In this document: one piece after another, positions 12,501 through 25,783 of the stretch
How the letters are laid out: each line of letters begins with the position of its first letter
How positions within the stretch are numbered: the first letter of the stretch is position 1
Assembly (NCBI RefSeq): GCF_008728515.1
Contig: NC_044981.1
Coordinates: 116,344,385-116,408,384 of the forward strand
DNA: 64,000 nucleotides
From: Papio anubis
Lineage: Eukaryota; Chordata; Mammalia; Primates; Cercopithecidae
Reading direction: 5' to 3'
Notes under the pieces: model-generated
The model's database searches: none
What the model was told of the DNA's origin: nothing
What the model saw: only the letters and a program-made list of their open reading frames with translations
Made by a program: the position numbers and the translations under genes

Positions 12501-12931
12501 ATGTTGAGGAAACTCAAAGAAATTCAAGATAACACAGAGAAGGAATTCAGAATTCTATCAGATAAATTTAGCAAAGAGATAGAAATAATTAAAAAGAAAC
12601 AAGCAGAAATTCTGAAGCTGAAAAATGCAATCAGCATACTGAAGAATGCATCAGAGTCTTTTAATGCAGAATGGATCAAGCAGAGAAAACAATTAGTGAC
12701 CTTAAAGTCAGGATATTTGAAAATACCTATCAGAGGAGATAAAAGAAAAAAAAAAATAAAGGACACCTACAGAATCTAGACAATAGCCTTAAAAGGGCAA
12801 ATCTAAGGATTATAGGCCTTAAAGATATGGCAGAGAAAGAGAGAGAGGTAGAAAGAATGTTTTAAAAGGTAGTATCAGAGAACTTCCCAAATGTAGAGTA
12901 AGATATCAATATCCAAGTACAAGAAGGGTAT
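12501..12931 (+). pseudogene. L1 ORF1 relic, coiled-coil part
   Basis: A 92-codon open stretch from 12501 reads MLRKLKEIQDNTEKEF and continues with heptad-like Lys/Glu/Leu/Ile-rich sequence, as in the coiled coil of L1 ORF1p, the RNA-binding chaperone. A frameshift at an A-run near 12750 ends the frame, and the THE1 insertion at 12932 separates it from its C-terminal part (resuming about 15119). It is non-functional. Confidence 0.75.
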
Positions 12932-15118
12932 TGTATGAGTCTGTTCTCATGCTGCCAATAAAGACATATTTGAGACTGGGTAATTTATAAAGGAAAAAGG
13001 TTTGACTCACAGTTTCACATGGCTGGGGAAACCTCGCAATCATGGTGCATTACAAAGGAATAACAAAGTCACATCTTGTATGGTGGCAGGCAGGCAAGAG
13101 AGAGAATGTGCAGGGAAACTCACCTTTATAAAACAATTCACTTATTCACTATCACGAGAATAGCACTGGAAAGACTGGCCCTCATGATTCAATTACCTCC
13201 CACTGGGCCCCTCCCATGACATGTGGGAATTATGGGAACTACAATTTGAGATTTGGGTGGGGACACAGCCAAACCATATTATTCTGCCTCCTGCCCCCTC
13301 CCAAATCTCATGTCTTCACATTTCAAAACCTATTATGCCTTCTCAACAGTCCCACAAAGTTTTAACTCATTTCAGAATTAACTCAACAGTCCACAGTCCA
13401 AAGTCTCATCTGAGACAAGGTAAGTTTCTTCCATCTATGAGGCTGTAAAATCAAAAGCAAATTAGTTACTTTCTAGATACAATGAAGGTACGGGAATTGG
13501 GTAAATAACATCTATTCCAAATGAGAGAAATTGGCCAAAACAAAAGGGCTACAGGCCCCATGCAAGTCCAAAATCCATGAAACCTTAAAGTTCCAAAATT
13601 ATCTCCTTTGACTCCATGTCTCACACCCAGGTGATGCTGATGCAACAGGTGGGTTCCCATGGTCTTGGGCAGCTCCACCCCTGTGGCTTTATAAGATATA
13701 GCCCCACTGGCGGTTGCTTTCACAGACTGCTGTTGAGTGTCTGGAGCTTTTCCAGGAACACGGTGCAAGTGTCACTGGAATGGGTCTACCATTCTGGGGT
13801 CTGGAGGATGGTGGCCCTCTTCTTACAGCTCCACTAGGCAGTTCCCCAGTGGGAACTCTGTATGGGGGCTTACACCCCACATTTCCCTTCTGCACTTCCC
13901 TAACAGAGGTTCCCCACGAGGGTTCCACCCCTGCAGCACACCTCTGCCTGGACGTTCAGGTATTTCCATGTATCCTCTGAAATCTAGGTGGAGGTTCCCA
14001 CTCCTCAATTCTTCCATGCAACCACAAGCCCAACACCATGTGTAAGCCACCAAGGCTTGGGGCTTGCACCCTCTGAAGCAATGGCTTGAGCTCTACATTG
14101 GCCCATTTTAGCCACGGCTGGGATGCACAGCACCAAACTAACCCAGGAAGCCATTTTTTTCCTCCTAGTCCTCTGGACCCAAAGGTCTCTCACATGCCCT
14201 GTAGATATTTTCCCCATAGTCTTGGTAATTAGCATTGGGCTACTCGTTACTTATGCAAATTTCTGCAGCCAGCTTGAATTTCTCCCTAGAAAATGGGTTT
14301 TTCTTTTCTAATGCATCATCAGGCTGCAAATTTTCCAAACTTTTATCCTTTTCACCTCTTGAAGGCTTAGCTGCTTAGAACTTTCTTCCACCAGATACGT
14401 TAAGTTGTCTCTCTCAAATTCAAAGTTCCACAGGTCTCTGGGGCAGGGGCATAATGCCACCAGTTTATTTGTATAGCAAAAGTGGCTTTTACTCCAATTC
14501 CTAACAAGTTTCTCATCTCCATCTGAGACCACCTCAACCTGGACCTTATTGTCCATATCACTATCAGCATTCTGGTCAAAGTCATTTAATAAGTCTCTAG
14601 GAAGTTCCAAACTTTCCTACACTTTCCTATCTACTTCTGAGCCCTCCAAACTGTTCCAATCTCTGCCTGTTACCCAGTTCTAAAGTTATTCCACATTTTC
14701 AGGTATCTTTGCAACAGTCCCCCACTCCCAGTGCCAATTTACTGTATTAGTCTGTTCTCATGCTGCTAATAAAGACGTACCCAAGACTCGGTAATTTATA
14801 AAGGAAAAAGGTTTAATGAACTCCCAGTGCAATATGGCTGGGGAGGTCTCACAACCTCCAAGGCCTCACAACCAAATAGAAGGCAAAGGAGGTGTAAAAT
14901 CACATCTTGCATGGTGGCAGGTAAGAGACAGAACATATAAAGAACTCCCCTTTATAAAACCATCATATCTTGTGAGACCTATTCACTATCATGAGAACAG
15001 CACCAGAAAGACCCACCCTCATAATTCAATTACCTTCCACCGGGTCCCTCCCATGACATGTGGGAATTCTGAGAGTTACAATTTGAGATTTGGGTGGAGA
15101 CACAACAAAGTCATATCA
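12932..15118 (-). mobile_element. Complete THE1 (MaLR) element with both LTRs, inserted in the L1
   Basis: Two THE1-type LTRs in minus orientation (12932-13281 and 14743-15118) flank about 1.46 kb of THE1 internal sequence. Each begins tgtatnagtctgttctcatg on the plus strand and ends near ccatatta or catatca. The L1 resumes in register after the element. The flanking pentamers are ggtat and attat, each one change from gttat, the expected L1 target at this place, so the 5-bp duplication is degraded but visible. The element is a non-autonomous ERVL-MaLR retrotransposon with no coding capacity. The small open frames inside it at 13466-14610 are chance. Confidence 0.93.
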
Positions 15119-16931
15119 ATTATAGAACTCTGAGCAGTTTGAAACCAAAGAATGCTACCTCAAGACATTTAATAATCATAGTATTAGGTAAAGAATGAAG
15201 AAAGGATTCCAAAAGCAGCAAGAGAAAAGAAACGATTAACATAAAATGCAGCTCCAATATGTCAGACAGCAGACTCCTCAGTGGAAACTTTACAGGCCAG
15301 GAGACAGTGGGATAACATATTTAAAGTGCTGAAGAAAAAAACCTTTTATCATAGAATAGTATATTTGATGAAAATATCCTTCACACTTGAAGGGCACATA
15401 AAGGACAAATAAAGACTCCCAGACAAAAGCTGAGGGATTTAATTAATACCAGACCCATCCTACAAGAAATACTTAAGGGAGTACTTCCAACAGAAAGAAA
15501 AGAACGTTAATGAACAATAGACAATCACCTCAAGATACAAAATTCACTGGTGATAGTAAGTACATGGAATAAAAAGAATATTATAACACTGTAACTGTGG
15601 TATGTAAACTAATCTTAAGTAGAAAAGCTAAATAATGAACCAATCAAAAGTAATAACTGCAACAACTTTTCAAGACATAGTCAATATAATAAGATATATA
15701 TAGAAACAACAAAAAGTTTAAAAACAGGGATACAAAGTTAAGGCATATAGTTTTTACTAGTTTTCTTTTTTGTTTGTTTATTGAAACAGTGTTAAGTTGT
15801 TATGGGGTTAAAATAATAGGTGATAAGATAGTTTTTTCAAGCCTCATTGCAACCTCAAAACAAAAAACATACAATGGAAACACACACAAAAATGAAAAGC
15901 AAGAAATTAAATCATGTCTCCAGAGAAAATTATCTTCACTAGAGGAAAACAAGAAGGAAGGAAATAAAGAAGGGAGGGAAGTCCATAAAACTACCAGAAA
16001 ACAAATAACAAAATGGCAGGAATAAGTCCTTATTTATCAATAATAACATGGAATGTAAATGGACTAGATAATCCAATCAAAAGACATAGACTGGCTAAAA
16101 GCTGCTGCCTACAAAGAACACACTTCACTTATAAAGACACAGTTAAACTGAAAATAAAGGGATGGCAAAAGATAGTCTGTGCTAATGGAGACCAAAAAAA
16201 GCATAGGTTGCTATACTCATATAAGACAATATAGATTTTAATACAAAAACTACAAGAAGAGGCAAAGAAGATCACTACATAATGATAAAAGGGTCAATTC
16301 AACTGAAGAATATAACAATTGTACACATATATGCACCAAATACTGGAGCACCTAGATAGGTAAAGGAAATATTATTAGAGCTATAGAGAGAGATAGGCCG
16401 CAATACAATAATGACTGGAGATTTAAACAACCCACTTTCAGCATTAGACAGATCTTTCACTCAGAAAATCAACAAAGAAACATTAGACTTAATCTGCACT
16501 ATAAAACAAGTGGATCTAATAGATAATTACAGAATATTTCATCTAAGAGCTGCAGAATACACACACTCCTCCTCAGCACTTCCTCTCTTTCTCTTTCTCG
16601 AGAATGGGTCATTATCAAGGATAGATCATACATTATGTCAAGAAACAAGTCTTAATACATTCAAAAAAAACTGAAATAATATCAAGGATCTTCTCTGACC
16701 ACAATTGAATAAAAGTAGAAATTATTAACAAGAGGAATTCTGGACACTACACAAACTACGTGGAAATTAAACAATATGCTCCTGAATGACTAGTGGGTCA
16801 ATAAGGAAATTAAGAAGGAAATTGAAAGATTTATTGAAACAAATTATAAAACACAATATACCAAACCGATGGATAGTATGGATAGCAAAGATAGTATTAA
16901 GAGGGAAGTTTAGAGCTATAAGTGCCTACAT

Positions 16932-16932
<1 letters not shown>

Positions 16933-17016
<84 letters not shown>
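16933..17016. repeat. 84-base uninterrupted A tract inside L1 ORF2
   Basis: The run begins where old L1 copies read catcaaaaaagaagaaaaac and is followed by C, seven more A and gcgagag. About 55 bases of expected ORF2 sequence after the start of the run are missing. No Alu or L1 body is attached, so it is not an ordinary retroposon tail. It may be an expanded ORF2 A-run or a sequencing/assembly artefact. Confidence 0.9.
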
Positions 17017-17017
<1 letters not shown>

Positions 17018-18319
17018 AAAAAAAGCGAGAGAAAAACCAAAGCCAATATTAGTAGAAGAAAACATGAAGATCAGAATAGAAATAAATCAAATGAAATGAA
17101 AAACAACAATATGAAAGATCAATGAAACAACAAGTTGTTTTTTGAAAAGTTAACAAAGTAGAGAAACTTTTAGTCAAACTAACAAAAAAAGAGAGAAGAT
17201 CCAAATAAAATCAGAAATGAAAAAGGAGACATTACAACTAATATTGCAGAAATTCAAAGGATCATTACTGGCTACTATGAGCAACTATATGCCAATAAAA
17301 TTTAAAAATCTAGAAGAAATAGACAAATCCATGGATACACAAAACCTACCAAGATTGAACCAGGAAGAAATCCAAAGCCTTAGAGAATAATAACAAGTAA
17401 TAAGATTGAAGCCATAATAAAAGGTCTCCCAGTAAATAAAAGCCAGGGACCTGTTTGCTTCCCTGCTGGTTTCTACCAAGCATTTAAAGAAAATCTAACA
17501 CCTATCCTATTCAAACTATAACAAAAAATAGAGGAGGAGAAAATACTTCCAAACTCATTCTATAAGGCTAATATTACCCTGATATCACAACCAGATAAAG
17601 ATACATCAAAAAAGTGTAACTGCAGGCCATTATCTCTGATGAATATTGATGCAAAAATCCTCAACAAAATAGTAGCAAAATGAATTCAACAATATACTAA
17701 AAAGATCATTCATCATGAACAAGAGGGATTTATCCCTGAGAGGCATGGATGGTTCAACATATGCAAATTAATCAATGTGCTACATCATATCGCCAGAATA
17801 AAGGATAAAAACCATGTGATTATTTAAATTGATGCATGAACAGCATTTGATAAAATCAACTTCTCTTCACGATAAAACTCCTTAAAACTGGGGAAAAAAG
17901 GAACATATCTCAACATCATAAAAGCCATGTATTACAGAACCACAGATAGTGTCCTACTGAATCGGGGAAAACTGCAAGCCTTTCCTCTAAGATGTGGAGC
18001 ACAACAAGGATACTCACTATCAGCACTGCTTTTCAACATAGTACTGAAAGTATTCACTAGAGCAATCTGGCAAAAGAAAGATATAAAGGACATCCAAATT
18101 GGAAAGGGAGAAGTCAAATTGTCCTTGTTAGTAGATGATATTATCTTATATTTGAAAAAGACTAAAGACTCCACAAGAAGACTATAAGAACTTGTATACC
18201 AATTCAATAATGTTACAGGATACAAAATCAACATACAGAAATCAGTAGCATTTCTATATGTCAACAGTGAACAATGTCAAAATGAAATAAAAAAGTCATC
18301 TCATTTACAAGAGCCACAC

Positions 18320-18715
18320 TGATATGGTTTGGCTCTGTGTCCACCCCCATCCCCAAATCTCATATCAAATTTTAATCCCCAGTGTTGGAGAAGGGGTCTG
18401 GTGGGAGGCGACTGACTCATGGGGGTGTTTTCTAACAGTTTAGCATCATCCTCCCTAGTGCTGTCTCATGATAGAGCTTTCATGAGATCTGGTTGTTCAA
18501 AAGTGTGTAGCACTTCCCCCTTCACTTTCTCTCTTTCCCGCCAGCCATGTGAAGGTGTGCCTGCTTCCACTTCACCTTGTGCCATGATTGTACGTTTTCT
18601 GAGAAGCAGAAGCCTATACAACACACAAAACCATGAGCATATTTAAACCTCTTTTCCTTATAAATTACCCAGTCTCAAGCAGCTCTTTATGGCAGTGGGA
18701 GAACAGACTAATACA
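18320..18715 (+). mobile_element. MSTA-type MaLR solo LTR
   Basis: The LTR begins tgatatggtttggctc and ends gaacagactaataca. Between these are the family landmarks atccccagtgttggag, tctggtgggagg, ccatgtgaag and tttccttataaattacccag. A perfect 5-bp duplication, cacac, sits at 18315-18319 and 18716-18720, and L1 ORF2 resumes directly after it. Confidence 0.93.
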
Positions 18716-20654
18716 CACACACATAAAATTAAAGGCCTAGGAATTAACAAAAGAGGAAGAAGATCTCTATAACGAAAACTATAAAATGCCGATGAAAGAA
18801 ATTGAAGAGGACACTCAAAAATGGAAAAATATTTTATGTTAATTGATTAGAATAAACCAATATCATTAAAATGCCCATACTAGCTAAAGCAATTGACAGA
18901 GTCAAGGCAATCTCTTTCACATTTTTCATAGAAATAGAAAAAAACAATCCCAAAGTTTATATGGAACCACAAAAACTCAGAATAGCCAAAGTTATCCTAA
19001 GCAAAAAGAACAAAAGTTGAAAAACCACATTACATTACCTGACTTCAAATTATACTACAGGGCTATAGTAACCAAAACAGCACAGTACTGGCATAAAAAC
19101 AGACACATAGACCAATTCATCAGAATAGAGAATCCAGAAACAAATCCACACACCTATAGTAAACTTATTTTTGACAAAGGTACTCATAATATACACTGCA
19201 AAAAGACAGTGTCTTTAATAAATGGTGTTGGGGAAACTGGATATTCATATGCAGAAGAATGAAACTAGACCCCATCTCTCCCCGTACACAAAAAAATCAA
19301 ATAAAGATCAATTAAAGACTTAATCTAAGACCTAAATTATGAAAATGCAAGAAAACACTGGGGAAAATTTCCAGGACATTGATCTGGACAAAAATTTCTT
19401 GAGCAATACCCTACAAGCACAGGCAACCAAAGCAAAAATGGACAAATGGGATCATATCAAGTAAGAAATGTTCTTCACAGCAAAAGATACAATCAATAAA
19501 ATGAAAAGACAACCCACAGAATGGAATTAAATATTTGCAAACTACCCATCCTGGAAGGAATTAATAACCAGAATATATAAAGAGCTCAAATAACTCTATA
19601 GGAAAAAAAAATCTGATAATCCAATCAAACTATAGGCAAAAATTTAAATACATGTTTCTTAAAAGAAGACATACAAGTCTTCTTACATACAAGGCAAACA
19701 GGTGTAAGAAAAAGTGCTCAACATCATTGATCGTCAGAGAAATGCATATCAAAACTACAATGAGTTATCATCTCACCCCAGTTAAAATGGTTTATATCCA
19801 AATGACAGGCAATAACAAATGCTGGAGAAGATGTGCAGAAAAGGGAACCCTTGTACATTGTTCGTGGGGATGTAAATTAATACAATCACTATGGAGAATA
19901 GTTTGGAGTTTCCTTAAAAAACTGAACATTGAGCTACCATCTGATCCAGCAATGCCTCTGCTAAGTACACAACAGAAAGGAAATCAGTATGTTGAAGAGA
20001 TATCTGCACTCCTATGTTTGTTGTAGCACTTTTTCTAATAGCTAAGATTTGGAAGCAACTTAAATGTTCATCAACAGGTGAATTAATAAAGAAAAGGTAA
20101 TACATATATACAATGGAGTATTATTCAGCCATAAAAACAATGAGATCCAGTCATTTGCAACAACATGGATGGAACTTGAGATTATTATGTTAAGGAAAAT
20201 AACCCAGGCACAAAAACACAAACATCACATATTCCCATTTATCTGTGGGATCGAAAAACCAAATCAATTGAACTCATGAACCCAGCAGAAGAACGGCTAC
20301 CAGAGGCTGGGAAGAGTAGTTGGGGAATGGGGAGGAGGTGGGGATGGTTAATAGGTACAAAAGAAACAGAATGGATTAAGGCTACTGTTTGATAGCACCA
20401 TAGGGTAACTATAGTCACTAATAACTGGATTGTACATTTTAAAATACTGTAAAATTGTAATTGGATTGTTTATAACTCAAAGGACAAATGCTTCACGGGA
20501 GGAATACCCCATTCTTCAAGATGCACTCATTCTACATTGTATGCTTGTCTCCAAAAATATCATGTACTTCATAAATATATATACACCTACTATGTACCCA
20601 CAAAAATTAAAATAAAAAGGAAAAAGAACTGTGGGAGAGTCAGCTGTAAGAGAA

Positions 20655-20885
20655 AGGAGCTAGCTCCACTGGCCTGTGTCCCCATAGCACTTCATATCCT
20701 CCTTGAGAGTTTGGGCAACAATAGAATCTAATTACTGATCTGTTTTGTTTTTTCCCTAGCTACACTACGAGTTCCTCAAAAGAAGAGGCCATGTTTATTT
20801 CCTTTGCATTCACAGTGCTAGCACAGTTCTTGGCACATATTAATTACTCAACAATGTATGTGAAAGAATGGAAGGCAATAATATA
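20655..20885 (+). repeat. L2 LINE 3'-end relic
   Basis: Blocks gtccccatagcacttcatat, ctacactacgagttcctca, gaggccatgtttattt, tagcacagttcttggcacat and actcaacaatgtatgtg follow the L2 3' end in order. It lies directly after the L1 3' end. Confidence 0.8.
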
Positions 20886-21034
20886 GAATATGAGAGAAAG
20901 AAAAAATGGAAATGAAGAATTCAATTGTAATAAAAGAAAGATATAGAACTACAAAACATATCATACAATGTAGGACTACATTGTAATTTATCACAGACAA
21001 AATATAATAAAATGATAAGAACATAAAATGATCA

Positions 21035-21245
21035 AAAAGTTGACATATATTAAGTCAAACTGTGTGCTAGGCACTCTACATAGAATTACACGAATCTTGG
21101 CAACTACTCCACAGGGTGCAGTTAATTATGTACATTTTGTAAATGAGGGGATGTGTGTAGATAGACTCAGTACCTTGCACAAACCTCAGCCAAGTTATTT
21201 CCAAGAATTAGGCTCCTCCCAGTATCACAATGGCTGCCAGCATGA
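21035..21245 (-). repeat. MIR SINE relic, minus orientation
   Basis: The plus strand reads gtgtgctaggcactctacat, then aactactccacagggtgcag and cattttgtaaatgaggg, the antisense order of MIR. It is strongly diverged. Confidence 0.7.
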
Positions 21246-21445
21246 TGACAGATTATGATGAGAGCCAAAATTGCATCTCAGGGTTTGGCATATATATATT
21301 CAATTAATTAACTTTTGTTTAGTGACCCACTGTGGTCGACAAGGTGTTATGCATGTCAATAAAGAGATGGAAAGACCTGATATTTGAAGTTAAAGAGCTC
21401 AAAAATCTTATACAATGGATTAAGTATATCTCTAGAAGGGGAAAC

Positions 21446-21793
21446 AAAATGCCAATGAATAGATATTTATTCAATTATTCATTAATTCCTTCATTCACCA
21501 TTTATTCATTTACTCATCCAAAATTCTATTTGAGTGCCTACAATGCATCAGGCAGTATGTCAAGGTTAGAAATAATCAGTGAACAAAGCAGATAATATCA
21601 CTACCTGTGAGGAGCTGTCATTCTGGAAAAAGGCTATGGAAAAAGTTAAATCAAGAAAGAGAAATAGGGTACAGAGCAGAAATGGAGGTGAAGAAAGAAA
21701 AGGGCCTAGGGAACAAACTTAATGAGACCTTTCCTTCAATTATATGCAAGTCTTCACTTAAACTTGCACAACATCAAGAGAGGCTGCATCCTT
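21446..21793. repeat. Left copy of a ~350-bp direct repeat flanking an L1
   Basis: This stretch aligns along its whole length with 27488-27840 at roughly 75-80 percent by eye, sharing aaataatcagtgaacaaa and gaggagctgtcattctgga. Both copies begin at aaaatgcc. This copy ends exactly where the L1 begins, and the other begins exactly where the L1 ends. The sequence itself is part of an ancient dispersed repeat with a ttcattcattt start. Confidence 0.8.
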
Positions 21794-23320
21794 AAAAGAG
21801 CAAGAGTAGCTATACTCATATCAGATGAAACAGACTTCAAGTCAAAACTGTAAAGAGAGACAAATGTTATATGTCTCTTTATTTTATAATGACAAATGGG
21901 TCAATTCAACAAGAGGATATACCGGTTGTAAATATCTATGCACCCAACATCAGAGTACCCAAATATACAAAGCAAACATTCTTAGACATATATAGAGAGA
22001 TAGACTGCTATACAATAATAGTTGGAGACTTTGACACTCCACTTTTAGCAATGGACCAATCATTCAGACAGAAAATCAATAAAGAAACATTGGAGTTGAA
22101 TTACATTTTAGACCAAATGGACCTAACTGACATTTACAGAACACCCTATATAACTGCTACAGAGTGCATATTCTTCTCACGAGCAGTTCATGTAACATTC
22201 TTTAGGATAGATCATACATTGGGTGACAAAATAAGACCCCAAAATTCAAAAAAATCAAAATTATATCATATATCTTTTCAGATCACAATAGAATAAAACT
22301 AGAAATCAATAACAAGAGTAATTTTGGAAATTGCAAAAATACAGGGAAAATAAATGACATGCTTCTGAATGACCAATGGGTCCATAAATAAATTAAGAAG
22401 AAAATTTAAAAATTGAGAAACAAATAAAAGTGGAAACACAAGATACCAAAACCTACAGTACACAGCAAAAGCAGCACTGAAAAGGAAGTATACAGCAATA
22501 AATACCTATATCAAAAATATAGAAAAACTTCAAATAAACAACCTCATAATGCACCTAAAAGAAATAGAAAAGCAAAAATAAACCAAACCCCAAATTAATA
22601 GAAGAAAATAAATAATAAATATCAAAGTAGAAATATGAAACAAAAAAATACAAAAGATAAAAAATTAGTTTTATGAAAAGATAAACAAAATGGACACATC
22701 TTTAACTAGACAAGCTAAGAAAAAAAAAGAGAGAAGACCTAAGTAAATAAAATCAGAGATGAAAAAAGAAGGCATTACAATTGATACCACACAAACACAG
22801 AGGACCATTGTGAACAACTATATGCCAACAGATTGGGAAATCTAGAGTAAATAATGTCCTGAATACATATAACCTACTGAGATTGAACCATAAAGAAACA
22901 GAAAGCCTGAACATACCAATAATGGGTAAAAAGATTGAATCAGTAATAAAAATCTCTTAAGAAAGAAAAGTCCTGGATCAGATGGATTTACTGCTGAATT
23001 CCACTGGACTTTTAAAGAAGACCAGTACCAATTATTCTCAAACTATTCCAATAAATTGAAGAGAAGTGAATTCTTCCAAACTCATTCTACAAAGCCATCA
23101 TTATCCTGATACAAAACCAGACAAGGACACAACAAAAAGAAAGCTACAAGTCAATATCCCTGATAAACATAAATGCAAAAATCCTCAACAAAATACTGGC
23201 AAACCAAATTCCACAGTACATCAAAAAGATTTTTAACTACAATCCATTGGGATTTATCTCAGGCATTCAAGGATGGTTTAATACCACATCAACAGAATGA
23301 AGAACAAAAACGATATGATC

Positions 23321-23624
23321 AGCCGGGCGCGGTGGCTCAAGCCTGTAATCCCAGCACTTTGGGAGGCTGAGACGGGTGGATCACAAGGTCAAGAGATCGA
23401 GACCATCCTGGCTAACATGGTGAAATCCCGTCTCTACTAAAAAATACAAAAAACTAGCCAGGTGAGGTGGCGGGCGCCTGTAGTCCCAGCTACTCGGGAG
23501 GCTGAGGCAGGAGAATGGCCTAAACCCAGGAGGCGGAGCTTGCAGTGAGCTGAGATCCGGCCACTGCACTCCAGCCAGGGCGACAGAGCTAGACTCCGTC
23601 TCAAACAAACAAACAAACAAACAA
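23321..23624 (+). mobile_element. Full-length AluY
   Basis: The copy begins agccgggcgcggtggctcaa, carries the gatccggcc right-arm change and ends in an (AAAC)n tail. The duplication aaaaacgatatgatc at 23306-23320 recurs after the tail with one extra C. The host L1 continues uninterrupted afterward. Confidence 0.96.
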
Positions 23625-24352
23625 AAAACCGATATGATCATTTCAATAGATGCAGAAAAAGTATTTGATAAAATTCAACATCCCTTAATAGTAAAAATTC
23701 TCACAAATTAGTTATATAAGAAACATCCATCAACATAATAAGGCCATATATGACAAACCCACAGCTGACATTTTACTGAACAGGGAAAAATTGAAATCCT
23801 TTTCTTCTAAGATATGGAATAAGGTAATGTTGACCACTTTCACTATTTTTATTCAATATGGTACTGGAAGTTCTAGCCAGGGAAATTAGGCAAGAGAAAG
23901 CAATAAAAGGAATCCAAATTGGAAAGGAAGAAGTCAAATTGAACTTGTTTTCAGATGACAAAATAATCTATTTAGAAAAATCTAAAGAGTCAAACTGTAG
24001 AAACTGATAAATGAATTCAGGACATTTGCAGGATGCAACATCAACATACAAATATTATTGGTATGTCTATATGCCAATAGTGAACAATCTGAGGAAGAAA
24101 TAAAAAAGCATTTTTCATTTAAAGTAGCTACCAAAAAATACATATAAATAAATTTAACCAAAGAGATAAAATATTTTTACAATGAAAACTATAATACACT
24201 GATGAAAGCAATTGAAGAGGATACAGAACAATAAAAAGATATTCCATGTTCATGCTTCCAAGAAATAAGATAGTTTAAATGTCTATACTACTCAAAGTGA
24301 TCTACAGATTAAATGCAATCCTTATCAAAATACCAATAGTAATCTTCACAGA

Positions 24353-24810
24353 AGACACATGATTTCATGTATTCATCATGGCACTCTTCACAATAGCAAA
24401 AACATAGAATCAAGCTAGATGCCCATCAATGGTGGACTGGATAAAGAAAAATGAAGTCCATATACACCATAAAATATTACACAGCCATAAAAAAGAAAAA
24501 TCACATCTTTTGCAGCAACATAGATGTAGCTGGAGGCCATCATCCTAAGTAAACTAATTCAGGAATAGAAAACTTGCAAACACTGCAGGTTCTCATTTAT
24601 AAGCAGGAGCTACACATTCGGTAAACATGGACATGAAGATGGCAACAGACACTGGGGACTACTACTATGAGGGCCATGGGTTGAAAAACTTCCTGTCTGA
24701 TACTAGCTCTCTAACTGGGTGACTGGATCATCCCCACACCAAACCTCAGTGGCATGCAATTTATCCATGTAAAAAACTTTGTACCCTCTGGGAAGTTAAA
24801 ATAATAAAAA
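24353..24810 (+). mobile_element. L1 3'-end fragment inserted in an older L1
   Basis: The host L1 reading stops after ttcacagaa and is replaced by the last part of an L1 ORF2 (cagccataaaaaagaaaaat, gcaacatagatgtagctgga) and an L1 3' UTR with gggccatgggttgaaaaact, before the host resumes at catcctaaaattctcatgg. I could not define clean target-site duplications. Confidence 0.8.
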
Positions 24811-25783
24811 TAGAATAAAACATCCTAAAATTCTCATGGAACCACAAAAGAATCCAAATAACCCAACAATCTTGAGCAAAAGAACAAAGCTGGAGGCATC
24901 ACACTATCTGACTTCAAAATGTACTACACAGGTAGTTAATTAAAGCAGCATGATTGTGGCATAAAAACAGACACACAGGCCAGTGGAACAGAAGATAGAG
25001 TCTAGAAATGAGTTCACATATTTACAACCATCTTATTTTCTACAAAGACTCCAAGAAAATTCATTGGGGGAAGGACAGTCTCTAATAAATGGTGCTAAGA
25101 AAATACGGATATTCACATGCAGAAGAAAAAAAACTAAATGCCTATTTCTCACTATATACAAAAGTAAATTCAAAATGGATAAGAGACTTAAATGTCAGAG
25201 CTGAAACTATGAAACTACTAGAGAAAAATATTGGGGAAACATTTCAAGACGTTGGTCTGGGCAAAGATTTTCTGGATGAGACCTCAAAAGCACAGGCAAC
25301 AAAAGCAAAAGTAGACAAATGAGATTATATCAAGCTAAAAGCTCCTTCACAGCAAAGGAAACAATTAACAGAGTGAAGTGACAACCTACAGAATGGGCAA
25401 AAATATTTGCAAACAATCCGTCCAACAACAGATTAATAACCAGAATATGTAAATAACTCAAACAACTCAAGGGCAAGAAAACAAATAACCTGATTTTTAA
25501 AATGAGAATAAAAGCTAAATAGACATATCTCAAAAGAAGGTATACAAATGGCCAATAGGTATATGAAATCCTGTTACTTGGAGAAACATGAATGAGCCTA
25601 GAGGACATCGTGTTAAATAAGCAAAGCACAGAAAGAAATACATTGCATGTTCTTAGTCATATGTGGGAGTTTTAAAAGTTGGTCTCATGGAGGTAGAAAA
25701 TAGAATGCTGATTACCTGAGGCTGGGAAGGGGAAAGGAGAGGGGTGAATAAAGAGAGACTGGTTAATGCATATCAAAATTCAG

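Larger units (their letters stand above)
16013..20250 (+). pseudogene. L1 ORF2 relic (endonuclease and reverse transcriptase), inactive
   Basis: The start codon at 16013 opens with MAGISPYLSIITWNVNGLDN, the N-terminus of the L1 endonuclease, whose NVNGL motif is visible. A deletion removes the WMKKQDP region and frameshifts follow. Pieces in the correct order include the ASVLL-type VDDIILYLKK segment near 18130 (an altered YADD-region neighbourhood) and the C-terminal part near 19650-20030. A pure A tract and an MSTA LTR interrupt it. Normally ORF2p nicks target DNA and copies L1 RNA; this copy cannot. Confidence 0.85.
10340..20620 (+). mobile_element. Near full-length L1PB/L1MA-type LINE-1, split by THE1 and MSTA insertions
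   Basis: The element runs from a 5' UTR (gcggaacaagatggtgg near 10353) through an ORF1 relic (about 12500-12920, resuming at 15119) and an ORF2 relic (start at 16013) to a 3' end, cacctactatgtacccacaa, near 20585-20605. It is interrupted by a complete THE1 element (12932-15118), an MSTA LTR (18320-18715) and an 84-base A tract (16933-17016). Without the insertions it is about 7.7 kb. Many stops and frameshifts make it inactive. The subfamily call rests on the 5' UTR style and the 3' end wording and is approximate. Clear target-site duplications were not found. Confidence 0.88.

Noticed and set aside
13466..14610. Overlapping open frames of 70-100 codons on both strands
   Set aside because: They all fall in THE1 internal sequence, which is non-coding.
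16786..17125. Lysine-rich open frames
   Set aside because: They are translations of the 84-base A tract in an L1 relic.
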